Assembly: GCA_039984715.1 (NCBI GenBank)
Contig: JBDWUA010000009.1
Coordinates: 124,001-188,000 of the forward strand
Direction of reading: 5' to 3'
DNA length: 64,000 nucleotides
DNA from: JABSSA01 sp039984715
Lineage (GTDB): Bacteria > Pseudomonadota > Alphaproteobacteria > Rhodobacterales > Rhodobacteraceae
The notes beneath the pieces are model-generated. The model saw only the letters and a list, made by a program, of their open reading frames with translations. It searched no databases and was not told the origin of the DNA. A program made the position numbers and the translations under genes. Shown piece by piece: positions 35,699 through 45,900 of the stretch (position 1 is its first letter; each line of letters opens with the position of its first letter).

Positions 35699-36994
35699 AT
35701 GGCTTTTCCGATATCCGATGTGCGGGCTTGTTTTCCGTCCCTTGCTCTTACCGACAATAGCCAGCCGCGCATTTACACAGACAATCCGGCAGGCACACAG
35801 GTGCCGTTATCTGTTGCGAACGCTGTGCGTGATTACATGCTCACATCGGCCTCTAATGCGGGTGGTCATTTTGTGACAAGCGCTGCCACGGATGCTGTTT
35901 GGCAAAAAGCCCACGAGGATGCAGCACTATTTTTGGGCGCACGGTCGTTCAAGGAAATAGTGATCGGTCAAAGCATGACGTCGCTGACATTTCATTTGTC
36001 GCGCAGCATTTGCCATGACTTCCAGCCGGGCGATGAAATTGTCATCAGCAGGATGGAGCATGAAGGCAATGTTGGGGCTTGGCTTGAGATTGCCAAGGAC
36101 AAAGACCTTACGATCCGCTGGGTCGATTTCAATCACGAGACTTGGCAGGTTGAACCCGAAGATCTAGCTGCTCAGCTCGGCCCGCGCACCAAATTGGTTG
36201 CCCTAAACTATGCCAGCAACATGACCGGGTCGATCAATGATATCCCGACGCTGACGAAACTGGCCAAAGACGCAGGCGCATTGGTGTTTGTGGATGCCGT
36301 GCAATTGGCCCCCCACCATTTAGTAGATGTTTATGCCTTGGGCTGTGATTTTCTGGCCTGTTCGTCCTACAAATTTTTCGGCCCGCATCTGGGGCTGATC
36401 TGGGGACGCGGCGACCTTCTTAGCGCGCTTTATCCTTATAAAGGGCGCTGTGTGTCAGATGACAATCCTGACCGTTTTGAATGTGGCACGCCACAGTTTG
36501 AATTGCTCGCCGGACTGTCTGCGACTGTCCAGTATTTTGAAGACCTCGGCCGTAAAGGGTCATCGTCAAAAGATCGGCGGGCGCTGATCGCGGCTTCTTA
36601 TCAGATGTCGCGCGACTACGAAGAGCCACTGACCAACCTGTTGATTGACGGGTTAAAGCAAATTCCCGGCGTGAGCATTTTTGGCATCACCAATCCCAAC
36701 CGGATCACGCATCGCGTTCCAACGGTGTCGATCCGCCATGCAGCGATATCCCCCTCGAATATCGCTCAGACGCTTGCAAAGGCAGGTATCTTTGTCTGGC
36801 ACGGGCACAACTATGCCTATGAGCCCGCGCGATCCTTGGGGCTGCCGTTGGATGAAGGCGTCGTGCGTATCGGGCTGTCTCATTACAATACGAAAGAAGA
36901 AGTCGAGGCCATCATCTCGAACATTGAGCGGGCAACACGGGGGAGCATCCCCCAGATTAAGTCAACCAAACGCAACCAACGGAGATCATCATGA
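35699..36994 (+). CDS. Class V aminotransferase, cysteine-desulfurase-like
   Basis: PLP enzyme of 431 residues of the class V (NifS/SufS-like) fold. The PLP-binding Lys is in CSSYKFFGPHLG, preceded by VFVDAVQLAPH with the PLP-ring Asp. The C-terminal region, where SufS-type desulfurases have their reactive Cys, reads GIFVWHGHNYAYEP and has no cysteine, so it is probably not a desulfurase. The VRIGLSHYNTKEEVE motif suggests the uncharacterised VC1184-like subfamily. It leads the operon and overlaps the binding-protein gene by four bases. A lyase or transaminase step on an amino acid is likely. Confidence 0.82.
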   Translation: MAFPISDVRACFPSLALTDNSQPRIYTDNPAGTQVPLSVANAVRDYMLTSASNAGGHFVTSAATDAVWQKAHEDAALFLGARSFKEIVIGQSMTSLTFHLSRSICHDFQPGDEIVISRMEHEGNVGAWLEIAKDKDLTIRWVDFNHETWQVEPEDLAAQLGPRTKLVALNYASNMTGSINDIPTLTKLAKDAGALVFVDAVQLAPHHLVDVYALGCDFLACSSYKFFGPHLGLIWGRGDLLSALYPYKGRCVSDDNPDRFECGTPQFELLAGLSATVQYFEDLGRKGSSSKDRRALIAASYQMSRDYEEPLTNLLIDGLKQIPGVSIFGITNPNRITHRVPTVSIRHAAISPSNIAQTLAKAGIFVWHGHNYAYEPARSLGLPLDEGVVRIGLSHYNTKEEVEAIISNIERATRGSIPQIKSTKRNQRRSS

Positions 36995-37809
36995 AATTCA
37001 TCACACTGCGTAAAATGAAACTCGGTCTGGCAGCCGCCCTGGCACTTGGGGGCGTGGCTTCTGCATCAGCTGAATCCTTGCGCGTCGGCATGGAATGTAC
37101 ATATGCGCCATTCAACTACCGCACAGCCGACGGCGATTTGGTCGGTTATGACGTCGACGTCGCCAAAGGTGTCGCCGAAATCATCGGCGCCGATCTGGAA
37201 TATGTTTGCCAGCAATGGGACGGCATGATTCCAGCGCTTTTGGCCAACAAATTTGACCTGATTATCGCGTCAATGTCGATTACCAATAGCCGATTGGAGA
37301 AAATGGATTTCTCAAGCCCCTATCGCGACTCTGTGGGTCGTTTGGTCGGCAAAAAGGATATGAACAAGGAATTGTTTGATCCAGCAGGTAACCCAATTGC
37401 TGAGAATTTTGCGGGTCTGCGCATCGGTCTAGAGCGCGCATCAACTTATGAAAGCTGGTTCAATGCGACACTGCCGGATGCAGATATCGTCCTTTATGAT
37501 GGGTCAGAACCACTTTACCTTGATCTTGTGAATGGCCGCGTTGACGCGATCATGACCAACCCAATGAAGGCACACCTGCGCTTTTTGGCGAAAGAAGAAG
37601 GCAGCGATTACCAATTCGTAAGCCCGGCCATCAGCGAAGTTGAATACTTTGGCATCGGTGTCGGCATCGGCCTGCGTCAGGGACAACCTGAACTGAAAGC
37701 CCGCCTTGACGGTGCGATCAAGCAATTGATCAACGACGGCAAGTTGACGGAATACGCGCTCAAGTATTTCCCGTTCCCAATCCACAACGAAGAATGGGGC
37801 GACAGCTGA
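36991..37809 (+). CDS. Amino-acid ABC importer solute-binding protein
   Basis: Periplasmic binding protein of 272 residues of family 3. Signal peptide about residues 1-28 (ending ASASA). The ligand-binding signatures are GMECTYAPFNYR, VGYDVDVAKGVAEIIG, and ASMSITNSRLEKMDFSSPY with the Arg that holds the alpha-carboxylate. The layout is that of lysine/arginine/ornithine/histidine-binding proteins, with an acidic residue (Glu) where LAO proteins have Asp near the side chain. A cationic or polar amino acid is therefore the likely ligand. Confidence 0.88.
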   Translation: MKFITLRKMKLGLAAALALGGVASASAESLRVGMECTYAPFNYRTADGDLVGYDVDVAKGVAEIIGADLEYVCQQWDGMIPALLANKFDLIIASMSITNSRLEKMDFSSPYRDSVGRLVGKKDMNKELFDPAGNPIAENFAGLRIGLERASTYESWFNATLPDADIVLYDGSEPLYLDLVNGRVDAIMTNPMKAHLRFLAKEEGSDYQFVSPAISEVEYFGIGVGIGLRQGQPELKARLDGAIKQLINDGKLTEYALKYFPFPIHNEEWGDS

Positions 37810-37879
37810 TCTAGCCGCCCTTTTCCGCGGCGCATCCTTGTGCCGCGGATCTTACTCTAACTCCAACCGGAGAATTACT

Positions 37880-38575
37880 TTGGACGCATTGGTCGGATGG
37901 TGGGACGATTACTTTTGGGGCTCTGTTGTGGTGGCCCAAGTTTTCGTCTGTTCACTGATCCTCATGATCATTTTCGGTTTGATTGGAGCGGCAGCGAAAC
38001 TTTCCGGCAGTGTCATCGCCCAAAAACTGGCGAACGGCTACACAATCGTTTTTCGTGGAACGCCGGAAATCCTCGTCATTCTCTTACTCTACTTCGGTTC
38101 TGCCATCGCGTTGACATCGATCGCACAGGTCTTTGATCCAGAAGTTAAATTTCTGGATGTGCCGCCGTTCTGGGCGGGCACCATCGCAATCGCATTGATC
38201 GTTGGTTCTTACGCGACCGAGACATTTCGTGGCGCGTTTCTGGGTGTAAATCCCGGCAGCATCGAGGCTGCGCGCGCCCTAGGAATGTCAAACCTGCAAA
38301 CCTTTATCTATGTACGTATCCCGGAAATGTGGCGGCTGGCTTTGCCTGCCTTTGGTAATCACATGCTGTCCCTGATCAAAGACACCGCGCTGATTTCAAT
38401 CATTGGACTGAACGAAACGCTCTTTGTCGCGAAACAGGCCATTGGCACGACAGGAGAACCATTCACCATGTATATTGTCGTGGGACTGATTTATCTGGCA
38501 TTCTCAACTGTGATCACCCTGTCGGTGATGGGGCTGGAACATTACGGCAACCGTCATATGGTGAACACACGATGA
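37880..38575 (+). CDS. Amino-acid ABC importer permease (HisQ type)
   Basis: Inner-membrane permease of 231 residues. I start it at the TTG at 37880, with GGAG seven bases upstream, which gives MDALVGWWDDYFWGSV; the longer frame to 37838 has a poor leader. The His/Glu/Gln-type permease features are the FRGTPEILVILLLYFG segment and the EAA loop EAARALGMSNLQTFIYVRIPE. It overlaps the partner permease by four bases. Confidence 0.86.
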   Translation: MDALVGWWDDYFWGSVVVAQVFVCSLILMIIFGLIGAAAKLSGSVIAQKLANGYTIVFRGTPEILVILLLYFGSAIALTSIAQVFDPEVKFLDVPPFWAGTIAIALIVGSYATETFRGAFLGVNPGSIEAARALGMSNLQTFIYVRIPEMWRLALPAFGNHMLSLIKDTALISIIGLNETLFVAKQAIGTTGEPFTMYIVVGLIYLAFSTVITLSVMGLEHYGNRHMVNTR

Positions 38576-39261
38576 GCTTTGATTTCGCCATCATCGTCGA
38601 TGCCTTGCCGAAAATGTTGATGGGCATTGGGCTGACGTTTCAGTTGCTGGTCATTTCCGCCATTTTGGGTCTAATGCTTGCCGTTTGCCTGTTGTTGATG
38701 CGTATCAGCAGTAAATGGTATCTATCGTGGCCTGCGCAAGTCTATATCTACGTCTTTCGTGGTACGCCCATTTTGGTGCAGATCTTCATCGTCTATTATG
38801 GATTTCCCCAGCTTGAGTTTATCCGAGACAGCATCTTATGGCCCGTCTTTCGTGACCCGTTTGGCTGTGCCATTTTTGCGCTGACGCTGAATACTGGCGC
38901 ATATGTCTCTGAAATCCTGCGCGGCGGTGTGCTTGGTGTGGATCGCGGCATTTTGGAAGCCGGAAGCGCGCTTGGCCTATCCGTGCGTCAAAAGTTTATT
39001 TACCTGACCACACCCATCGCCACGCGTCTGGCCCTGCCTGCTTATGGCAATGACATCATCAGCTTGTTGAAATCTACAGCCCTCGCCAGCACGATCACTT
39101 TGGCCGATATGACCGGCATCGCGCGTACCCTCGTTGCCCAAACCTTTGCGCCATACGAAATCTTCGTCACACTGGCGATTGTCTACATGATCCTGACTTG
39201 GATCCTTCAAAAGTTACTTGGCCGGGTCGAACGCCGCCTTGGCCGATACATGGAGAAATGA
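38572..39261 (+). CDS. Amino-acid ABC importer permease (HisM type)
   Basis: Inner-membrane permease of 229 residues. FRGTPILVQIFIVYYGFPQ and the EAA loop EAGSALGLSVRQKFIYLTTP mark it as the second subunit of a polar amino-acid importer. It partners the upstream permease and is followed after seven bases by the ATPase gene. Confidence 0.9.
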   Translation: MSFDFAIIVDALPKMLMGIGLTFQLLVISAILGLMLAVCLLLMRISSKWYLSWPAQVYIYVFRGTPILVQIFIVYYGFPQLEFIRDSILWPVFRDPFGCAIFALTLNTGAYVSEILRGGVLGVDRGILEAGSALGLSVRQKFIYLTTPIATRLALPAYGNDIISLLKSTALASTITLADMTGIARTLVAQTFAPYEIFVTLAIVYMILTWILQKLLGRVERRLGRYMEK

Positions 39262-39268
39262 GACCAAC

Positions 39269-40012
39269 ATGACGGAACAGGCACTGATCCAAATGTCCAA
39301 TGTGGGCAAGTTCTTTGGCAATTTTCAGGCCCTAAAGGGTATCAATTTGCAGGTCTCAAAAGGCGAACGCATCGTGGTGTGCGGCCCTTCGGGGTCTGGA
39401 AAATCCACCATGATCCGCTGCATTAATCGGTTGGAAAAACATGATGAGGGCCAGATCATTATCGCCGGTAAAGAGCTGACCGATCAGGTTGAGGACATCA
39501 ACGCGGTGCGGCGCGAAGTCGGCATGGTGTTCCAAAGCTTCAATCTGTTCCCACATATGACAATTGTGAAGAACCTGATGCTGGCCCAGCGATTGGTGCG
39601 TAAAATTCCCAAGGCCGAAGCGAAGGCGACTGCGATGGAATACCTCGAACGGGTCAAGATCCCGGAACAGGCAGACAAGTATCCCATCCAACTGTCTGGC
39701 GGCCAACAACAGCGTGTCGCGATTGCGCGGGCCTTGTGTATGAAGCCTGAGATTATTCTGTTCGATGAACCCACCTCGGCGTTGGATCCTGAGATGATCA
39801 ACGAGGTGTTGGAAGTGATGACTGACCTTGCCCGTGAAGGCATGACGATGATCTGTGTCACCCATGAGATGGGATTTGCCCGTTCAGTCGCAGACCGCGT
39901 AATCTTCATGGAGACCGGAGCGATCGTCGAAGAAGCCGATCCCGAGACTTTCTTTAACGCGCCCAAGAACGAGCGCACCAAGGAATTCTTGAGCCAGATT
40001 TTGACGCATTAG
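39269..40012 (+). CDS. Amino-acid ABC importer ATPase (HisP/GlnQ type)
   Basis: ATPase of 247 residues. Walker A GPSGSGKST, Q-loop FQSFNLFPHMT, signature LSGGQQQRV, Walker B ILFDEPTSALDPE and the switch VTHEMGFA are all intact. The start at 39269 gives a normal N-terminus; the longer frame from 39218 lies within the permease gene. It energises the importer encoded just upstream. Confidence 0.92.
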   Translation: MTEQALIQMSNVGKFFGNFQALKGINLQVSKGERIVVCGPSGSGKSTMIRCINRLEKHDEGQIIIAGKELTDQVEDINAVRREVGMVFQSFNLFPHMTIVKNLMLAQRLVRKIPKAEAKATAMEYLERVKIPEQADKYPIQLSGGQQQRVAIARALCMKPEIILFDEPTSALDPEMINEVLEVMTDLAREGMTMICVTHEMGFARSVADRVIFMETGAIVEEADPETFFNAPKNERTKEFLSQILTH

Positions 40013-40036
40013 AAACACCGATCGAAAGCCGCCGCC

Positions 40037-40822
40037 ATGACCGAAGATTTCCCCCAGCACGTTGAATACCTCGCCTTTGCCGAAACCCTTGCTGATCAAA
40101 GCCGCAAAATGCTGCTGGCTGTCAAAGGCGATGCGCCCGAGATTGATATCAAGTCAGACGCCTCGTTTGTTACTGCAACCGACAAGGCCGTTGAGACAGC
40201 ATTGCGTGAGATGATCCAACGGACTTACCCTGATCATGGTATCCTTGGGGAAGAGTTTGACGATATCAATATCGGTGCTGAGTTCGTCTGGGTACTGGAC
40301 CCAATAGATGGCACCGCCGCATTTGTTGCGGGCATTCCGGTTTACGGCACATTGATTGGGTTGGCGTGGCAGGGGCGTCCCTTTGTTGGGGTGATTGACC
40401 ACCCGGTCACAGCTGACCGCTGGGTCGGGGTTTCGGGTAAGATGGCCGAGCATAACGGCACGCCTGTTCGGGTCCGGCCCTGTGCGTCGGTTGAAACCGC
40501 CTATGCGACATGCAGCAATGCTGATTTCATGAGTGACGCAGAACGTGCCCGATTTGAGGTTCTACGCAAACGCGCACAATACGTGCAATATGGAGGGTCT
40601 TGCTATTCCTATGGTGTGCTTGCCTCGGGTCGCACGGACCTTTCCATCGATAGCGGATTGGATTCCTTTGACGTATTCGCGCCTGCTGCTGTCATTCAAG
40701 GCGCGGGAGGGTATGTCACCGATTGGAGTGGCAACCCCTTAACGCTAACTATGGCTGGCAATGTCCTTGCAGCAGGCGACAAAGCGCGGCTGGACGAAGC
40801 TATCTCCATTCTGACGGAATGA
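40037..40822 (+). CDS. Inositol-monophosphatase family phosphatase (HisN-like)
   Basis: Magnesium-dependent phosphatase of 261 residues. The metal-binding motifs are GEEFDD, LDPIDGTAAF and the C-terminal SGLDSFDVFAP. The IPVYGTLIGL segment is like HisN-type histidinol-phosphate phosphatases. In this operon a second phosphate-handling enzyme, the kinase-like domain of the 42969-45974 fusion, is encoded downstream, so the phosphatase may act on a phosphorylated intermediate or by-product of that pathway. Confidence 0.85.
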   Translation: MTEDFPQHVEYLAFAETLADQSRKMLLAVKGDAPEIDIKSDASFVTATDKAVETALREMIQRTYPDHGILGEEFDDINIGAEFVWVLDPIDGTAAFVAGIPVYGTLIGLAWQGRPFVGVIDHPVTADRWVGVSGKMAEHNGTPVRVRPCASVETAYATCSNADFMSDAERARFEVLRKRAQYVQYGGSCYSYGVLASGRTDLSIDSGLDSFDVFAPAAVIQGAGGYVTDWSGNPLTLTMAGNVLAAGDKARLDEAISILTE

Positions 40823-40826
40823 TCCA

Positions 40827-41786
40827 TTGAACAAACCCCAGATACTTGACGTAAAGGCCGTTGCGAACCTGTTGCCGAAGTTGGACGTAAAGTCCGAATT
40901 GACTGCACTTTTTCGCGCCTTGAGCGACGGCAATGCGGTACAGCCTGCACAATCCATCACTGATTTTCCGGGCGGTGGTGGTGACTTCATCACCTATTTG
41001 GGTGCGATCAAAGATGCTGGCGTGTTTGGTGCAAAACTTTCCCCCTATATAGTTACAGACACGGCCCCGGTGATCACTGCTTGGACTGCACTGATGTCGA
41101 TGCTGACAGGTCAGCCGCTTGTCTGGTGTGATGCTGGTCTGCTGACAACAGAACGGACCGCAGGCACCACCGCACTGGCCGTTGATCTGCTTGCGCCCAC
41201 TTCGGTCAATTGCCTTGCGATCATAGGGAGCGGTCCAGCCGCCCTTGCGCATCTGCGCCATGTTGCGGGGTTGCGGGACTGGCAAGAGATAAAGGTCTAT
41301 TCCCCCAATCTATCTGACGAACGAGCGGCCCTTTGGCGTCAGGCCGATCCCCGGATAATTATCGCTGCGACCGCACGCGACTGCCTTGTTGGCAGCGATG
41401 TCGTTATGTTGTGCACGTCGTCTGGCACGCCCGTGATCGACCCTGCAGATACCGGCAAACCGTCTCTATTCACGTCAATCAGCACCAATGCGCCAAACGC
41501 TCACGAGGTCCCACCGGCCTTTTTGTGCGCTGTGCAGGTTTACTGTGATTACCTGCCAACAACACCTGACAGTGCCGCAGACATGCGCCTTGCCACTCAA
41601 GATCACGGCTGGAGCAAAGACCGCATTCTGGGGGACCTTGCCGGGTTGGTTTGCGGCACTTGCGCAACTCCGCAAGGTGATGCGCCCGTCTATTTCCGCT
41701 CTATCGGGTTGGGGCTGGAAGACATCGCGATGGCGCATGGTGTATGGAAATTGGCACAGGCCAAAAACGGAGGGGAAACATCATGA
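40827..41786 (+). CDS. Ornithine cyclodeaminase / mu-crystallin family protein (1)
   Basis: NAD(P)-binding protein of 319 residues. The Rossmann motif is LAIIGSGPAALAHLRHV at about residue 131, preceded by the family's TERTAGTTALAVD segment. Members catalyse cyclodeamination or reduce cyclic or linear imines. The start is a TTG at 40827, four bases after the phosphatase stop. It is the first of two divergent paralogues in this operon, so it likely acts on a different intermediate from the second. Confidence 0.82.
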   Translation: MNKPQILDVKAVANLLPKLDVKSELTALFRALSDGNAVQPAQSITDFPGGGGDFITYLGAIKDAGVFGAKLSPYIVTDTAPVITAWTALMSMLTGQPLVWCDAGLLTTERTAGTTALAVDLLAPTSVNCLAIIGSGPAALAHLRHVAGLRDWQEIKVYSPNLSDERAALWRQADPRIIIAATARDCLVGSDVVMLCTSSGTPVIDPADTGKPSLFTSISTNAPNAHEVPPAFLCAVQVYCDYLPTTPDSAADMRLATQDHGWSKDRILGDLAGLVCGTCATPQGDAPVYFRSIGLGLEDIAMAHGVWKLAQAKNGGETS

Positions 41787-42925
41787 AGATCAAACCTTTT
41801 GGCGTTGAAATTTGGATGAACGAATTCGAAAACCATTGCGAATTTAATCTGGCCGAAACCTGTGTAGCCTCTCTAACAATAGAACAACTATTGGAAATGT
41901 CGGGCAAGAACGACAGTGTGATGTCCGACCTGTTGCCCATGAAGATGACCTACGGCGCGATCCAAGGCTCGGACCGGCTGCGCGATGCGATCTGCACGAT
42001 GTATACCAAGCAAACCCGCAACAACGTTGTGGTGACTCATGGGGCCATTGGGGCCAATGCCTTGGTCCATGAGACGTTAGTTGAACCCGGTGATCACGTG
42101 ATTTCCGTGCGCCCAACTTACCAGCAACATTATTCGATCCCCGAAAGCTATGGCGCTGACGTTGATATTCTACAATTACGCCCCGAGAACGGTTTCCTGC
42201 CCGATCTTGCCGAGCTTAATGCGATGGTGCGTCCCGAAACCAAATTGATCGTACTCAACAATCCCAACAACCCAACGGGGGCGTTGATGGAAATAGATGC
42301 GCTAGACGCGTTTGTCGCGATTGCGCGCAGTTGTGGTGCCTATGTGCTTTGCGATGAAGTGTATCGTGGCACCAACCAAACGGGTGACGGATTTGCTGCG
42401 GCTATGGCGGACGTCTATGAAAAAGGGATCAGCGTCGCAGGTATGTCCAAGACATTCTCGTTGGCGGGGCTGCGGCTGGGATGGATCGCGGGACCACCCG
42501 AGGTGCTTGACGCTGTGTCGATCCATCGCGATTACAACACCATTAGCGTGGGCATGCTCGATGACTATTTTGCGGCCATGGCGCTTGAGGCGAAAGACAA
42601 GATCCTTGCGCGCAGTCAGAGTATCACACGCGGCAATCTTGCGATCCTAGACGCGTGGGTGGCTGGCGAACCTTCGATGTCCTATGTCAAACCCAAGGCG
42701 GGTACGACCGCGTTGCTGAAGTATGATTTTGACATGCCCTCGAGGGATTTTTGTATTCAGCTTCTTGAACAAACCGGTGTGATGTTTACGCCCGGGTCAG
42801 TCATGCACATGGAAGGCTGGGTGCGTGTTGGATATGCCAATGATCCTGAAATCCTGCGCGCGGGATTGGCCAAGGTCAGCGGTTTTCTGGCAGGTTTGGC
42901 AGCAGCTCCGGAAGTCGTTGCGTAA
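41783..42925 (+). CDS. Class I/II aminotransferase-fold enzyme
   Basis: PLP enzyme of 380 residues of fold type I. The start at 41783 overlaps the previous stop (ATGA) and has a GGAGGGG ribosome site. Features are VLNNPNNPTGALME, the PLP-ring Asp in YVLCDEVYRG, and the Schiff-base Lys in GMSKTFSLAGLRLGW. The substrate-carboxylate Arg is in MEGWVRVGYAN. The relatives I recall include both transaminases and PLP-dependent cyclases of modified arginine, so the reaction cannot be fixed. Confidence 0.83.
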   Translation: MKIKPFGVEIWMNEFENHCEFNLAETCVASLTIEQLLEMSGKNDSVMSDLLPMKMTYGAIQGSDRLRDAICTMYTKQTRNNVVVTHGAIGANALVHETLVEPGDHVISVRPTYQQHYSIPESYGADVDILQLRPENGFLPDLAELNAMVRPETKLIVLNNPNNPTGALMEIDALDAFVAIARSCGAYVLCDEVYRGTNQTGDGFAAAMADVYEKGISVAGMSKTFSLAGLRLGWIAGPPEVLDAVSIHRDYNTISVGMLDDYFAAMALEAKDKILARSQSITRGNLAILDAWVAGEPSMSYVKPKAGTTALLKYDFDMPSRDFCIQLLEQTGVMFTPGSVMHMEGWVRVGYANDPEILRAGLAKVSGFLAGLAAAPEVVA

Positions 42926-42968
42926 CCAAAACCCAATGGAAATGTCGGCAACAGGTATGGAATAATCA

Positions 42969-45900
42969 GTGACATCTGAATGGCAAAACGTCCTTCGCAC
43001 CCAATGGGGTATTGACGCAGAACTCACCAAACTGCCCGGTGAATACGATCTGAACTTTATGGCGCGCACAACTGACGATGATGGTTTCGTGCTTAAAGTG
43101 ATGCGTCCTGATTGCACGACGGAATTGGTCGAATTACAAATCGCTGCCCTGCGCCACATCGCGGAACGTGATCCAGAATTGCCGTTTCCGTCTGTCATCC
43201 CCACCCTTTCTGGCGATCAGATGACCCAGCACGCCGATCTGGATGGCAATCCGCGCCTCTTGTGGCTGCTGGAACGTCTGCCGGGACGCAGTTTTGCAGA
43301 CACGTTGCCTAAGGCCGCGCCTCTCATCCACGATCTGGGCCGTATCATTGGGGCCAGTGATCTGGCGCTGTCCACCTTCACGGATCCGGCACTGGCACGC
43401 GATTTCAAATGGGATCTGATGCAGGCGCAATGGATCACGCCCGAGATTGCAGGCTTAACCACCAAACCACGTCAGAAGCTGTTGGAGGATATCGCCACCG
43501 CGTTCGACGCCATCCTCCCTGACTTGCAACGTTTGCCATGCCAAGCGATCCACAACGACGTGAACGACAACAATATACTGGTGGACGGTAAGCTGGCGCA
43601 GCCTCTTCGCATCTCAGGTCTGATTGATCTGGGGGATATCTGTGCCGCACCACGTATCTGCAATCTGGCAATTGCGGCTGCTTATCTGGTGCTGGATGCA
43701 CCTGATCCTGAAAGACGTTTGGCCGCGCTTGTCGCAGGATATCATTCGGCCAATCCTCTCACTCCCGAAGAAATTGATCTGATCTGGCCATTGTTGCAAA
43801 TGCGTCTGGCAGTGAGTGTTGTGAATTCAACCTTGATGGCGCAAGAGAACCCCGATGATCCTTATGTCGTTATCTCGCAAGCGCCGGCATGGAAATTCCT
43901 TGAGGAAACATCAATTGATCCAGGCCTGCTGCGCGCCCGCTTGCGCACGGCCTGCGGGTTGCCCGTCACAGACGCGGCGCCACGTATCTTGGCGTTCCTT
44001 GACAGAGAACGTATGAATTTTGCCCCCCTTATGGGGGTTGATCTGGGCGATGCTCCGATGGGGTCTTTGTCTGTGGAAAACTCGGTTTGGCCTCAGAACC
44101 CTTTTCATCTGGGTCGGAATGAGGCCGCACGGATTGGCGAGGAATACGAACAAGCTGGTCAGATTTGGTTGGGCTATTACTTTGAACCGCGTCTGATCTA
44201 TGCAGAACCAGCCTTTCGCAACGGTCCATGGTTGGCCTCAGATCGGCGCACGGTCCATTTGGCTGTAGATGCTTTTGCACCTGCCGGTACGCCGATTTAC
44301 GCGCCAATGGATGCGACGGTGCATGTGATTGAAAACCGGACTGGCCACCTTGATTACGGTGGCGTGGTGATCTTGGCGCATGACACGCCCGAGGGAGATC
44401 GGTTTTATACACTCTATGGGCATCTTAACCCTGATGTTTGCGAGAAGTTGAAGCCGGGTCAAACGATCACGAAGGGCACTGCCTTTTGCAAACTGGGAAC
44501 GCCAGACCAGAATGGTGGCTGGGCACCGCATATCCATTTCCAGATCGCGTTGACACTCGACGGGTTGGGCGAGGATTGGCCCGGCGTGGGCGATCCAGAT
44601 GAAAACGATTTGTGGCATGCGTTATGCCCCAACCCTGCGGCGATGTTGAACCTGCTAGATGCCAAAACAGCTTATGAGCCAACTGAAAAGGCGAACGTTC
44701 TCGCAAAGCGAAAGACGCATTTTGGTAGCAACCTTACACTGAGTTACAGTGACCCGCTCATGTTGGTACGAGGGTGGCAGCATCACCTGTTTGACGAGTG
44801 GGGACGCCCCTATTTGGATGCTTACAATAATGTGCCACATGTCGGCCACGCACATCCGCGGATCCAAGCGGTTGCGGCGGATCAGCTTAAGCGCATGAAT
44901 TCAAACACCCGCTATCTGCATCCTGCTCAGACCGCCTTTGCCGACAAGCTGCTGTCAAAGTTACCCGATTGTTTTGAAGTTTGTTTCTTTGTGAACTCCG
45001 GCTCAGAAGCGAATGAATTGGCCTTGCGGTTGGCCCGCGCGCATACTGGCGCAAAGGGAATGGTCACGCCTGATCACGGTTATCACGGCAACACGACCGG
45101 TGCGATTGATCTGTCAGCTTATAAGTTCAACGCCAAGGGCGGCGTAGGGCCATCAGATTGGGTTGAATTGGTTGAGGTCGCAGATGACTATCGCGGCAAT
45201 TTTGGACGAGCCGATCCAGAACGCGCACGCAAATTCGCTGATCTCGTTGATGGCGCGATTGAGCGTTTGGTAACCAAAGATATCGACGTGGCAGGTTTCA
45301 TCGCTGAGACGTTTCCCTCAGTCGGTGGTCAAATCATCCCGCCAACCGGTTACCTGCAAGCGGTCTATGCTAAAATTCGCGCGGCGGGTGGAGTGTGTAT
45401 TGCCGACGAGGTGCAAACGGGCCTTGGACGGTTGGGGGATTACTATTTCGGGTTCGAGCAGCAAGAAGTCGTGCCTGATATCGTCGTATTGGGCAAACCA
45501 TTGGGCAACGGTCATCCCATGGGTGCGTTGGTTACCACGCGCGCCATTGCCGACAGTTTTGCCAAAGGGCCTGAATTTTTCTCGACCTTCGGGGGGTCCA
45601 CCTTGTCGTGTCGGATCGGCAAAGAGGTTCTGGACATCGTTGACGACGAAAACTTGCAAGCCAATGCCAAGCAACAAGGTGACCGATTGTTAAGCGGATT
45701 ACGGGCTTTGCAAGACAAGCATGATTGCATTGGCGACGTGCGCGGTATCGGTCTGTTTATTGGTGTGGATTTGGTCTCCGACCGAACCAGAAAAACAGAG
45801 GCGACCACCCTTGCCACTCACGTTAAAAACCGCATGCGAGACAAACGTATTCTACTGGGAACCGAAGGGCCAAAGGACAACATTCTGAAAATCCGCCCGC

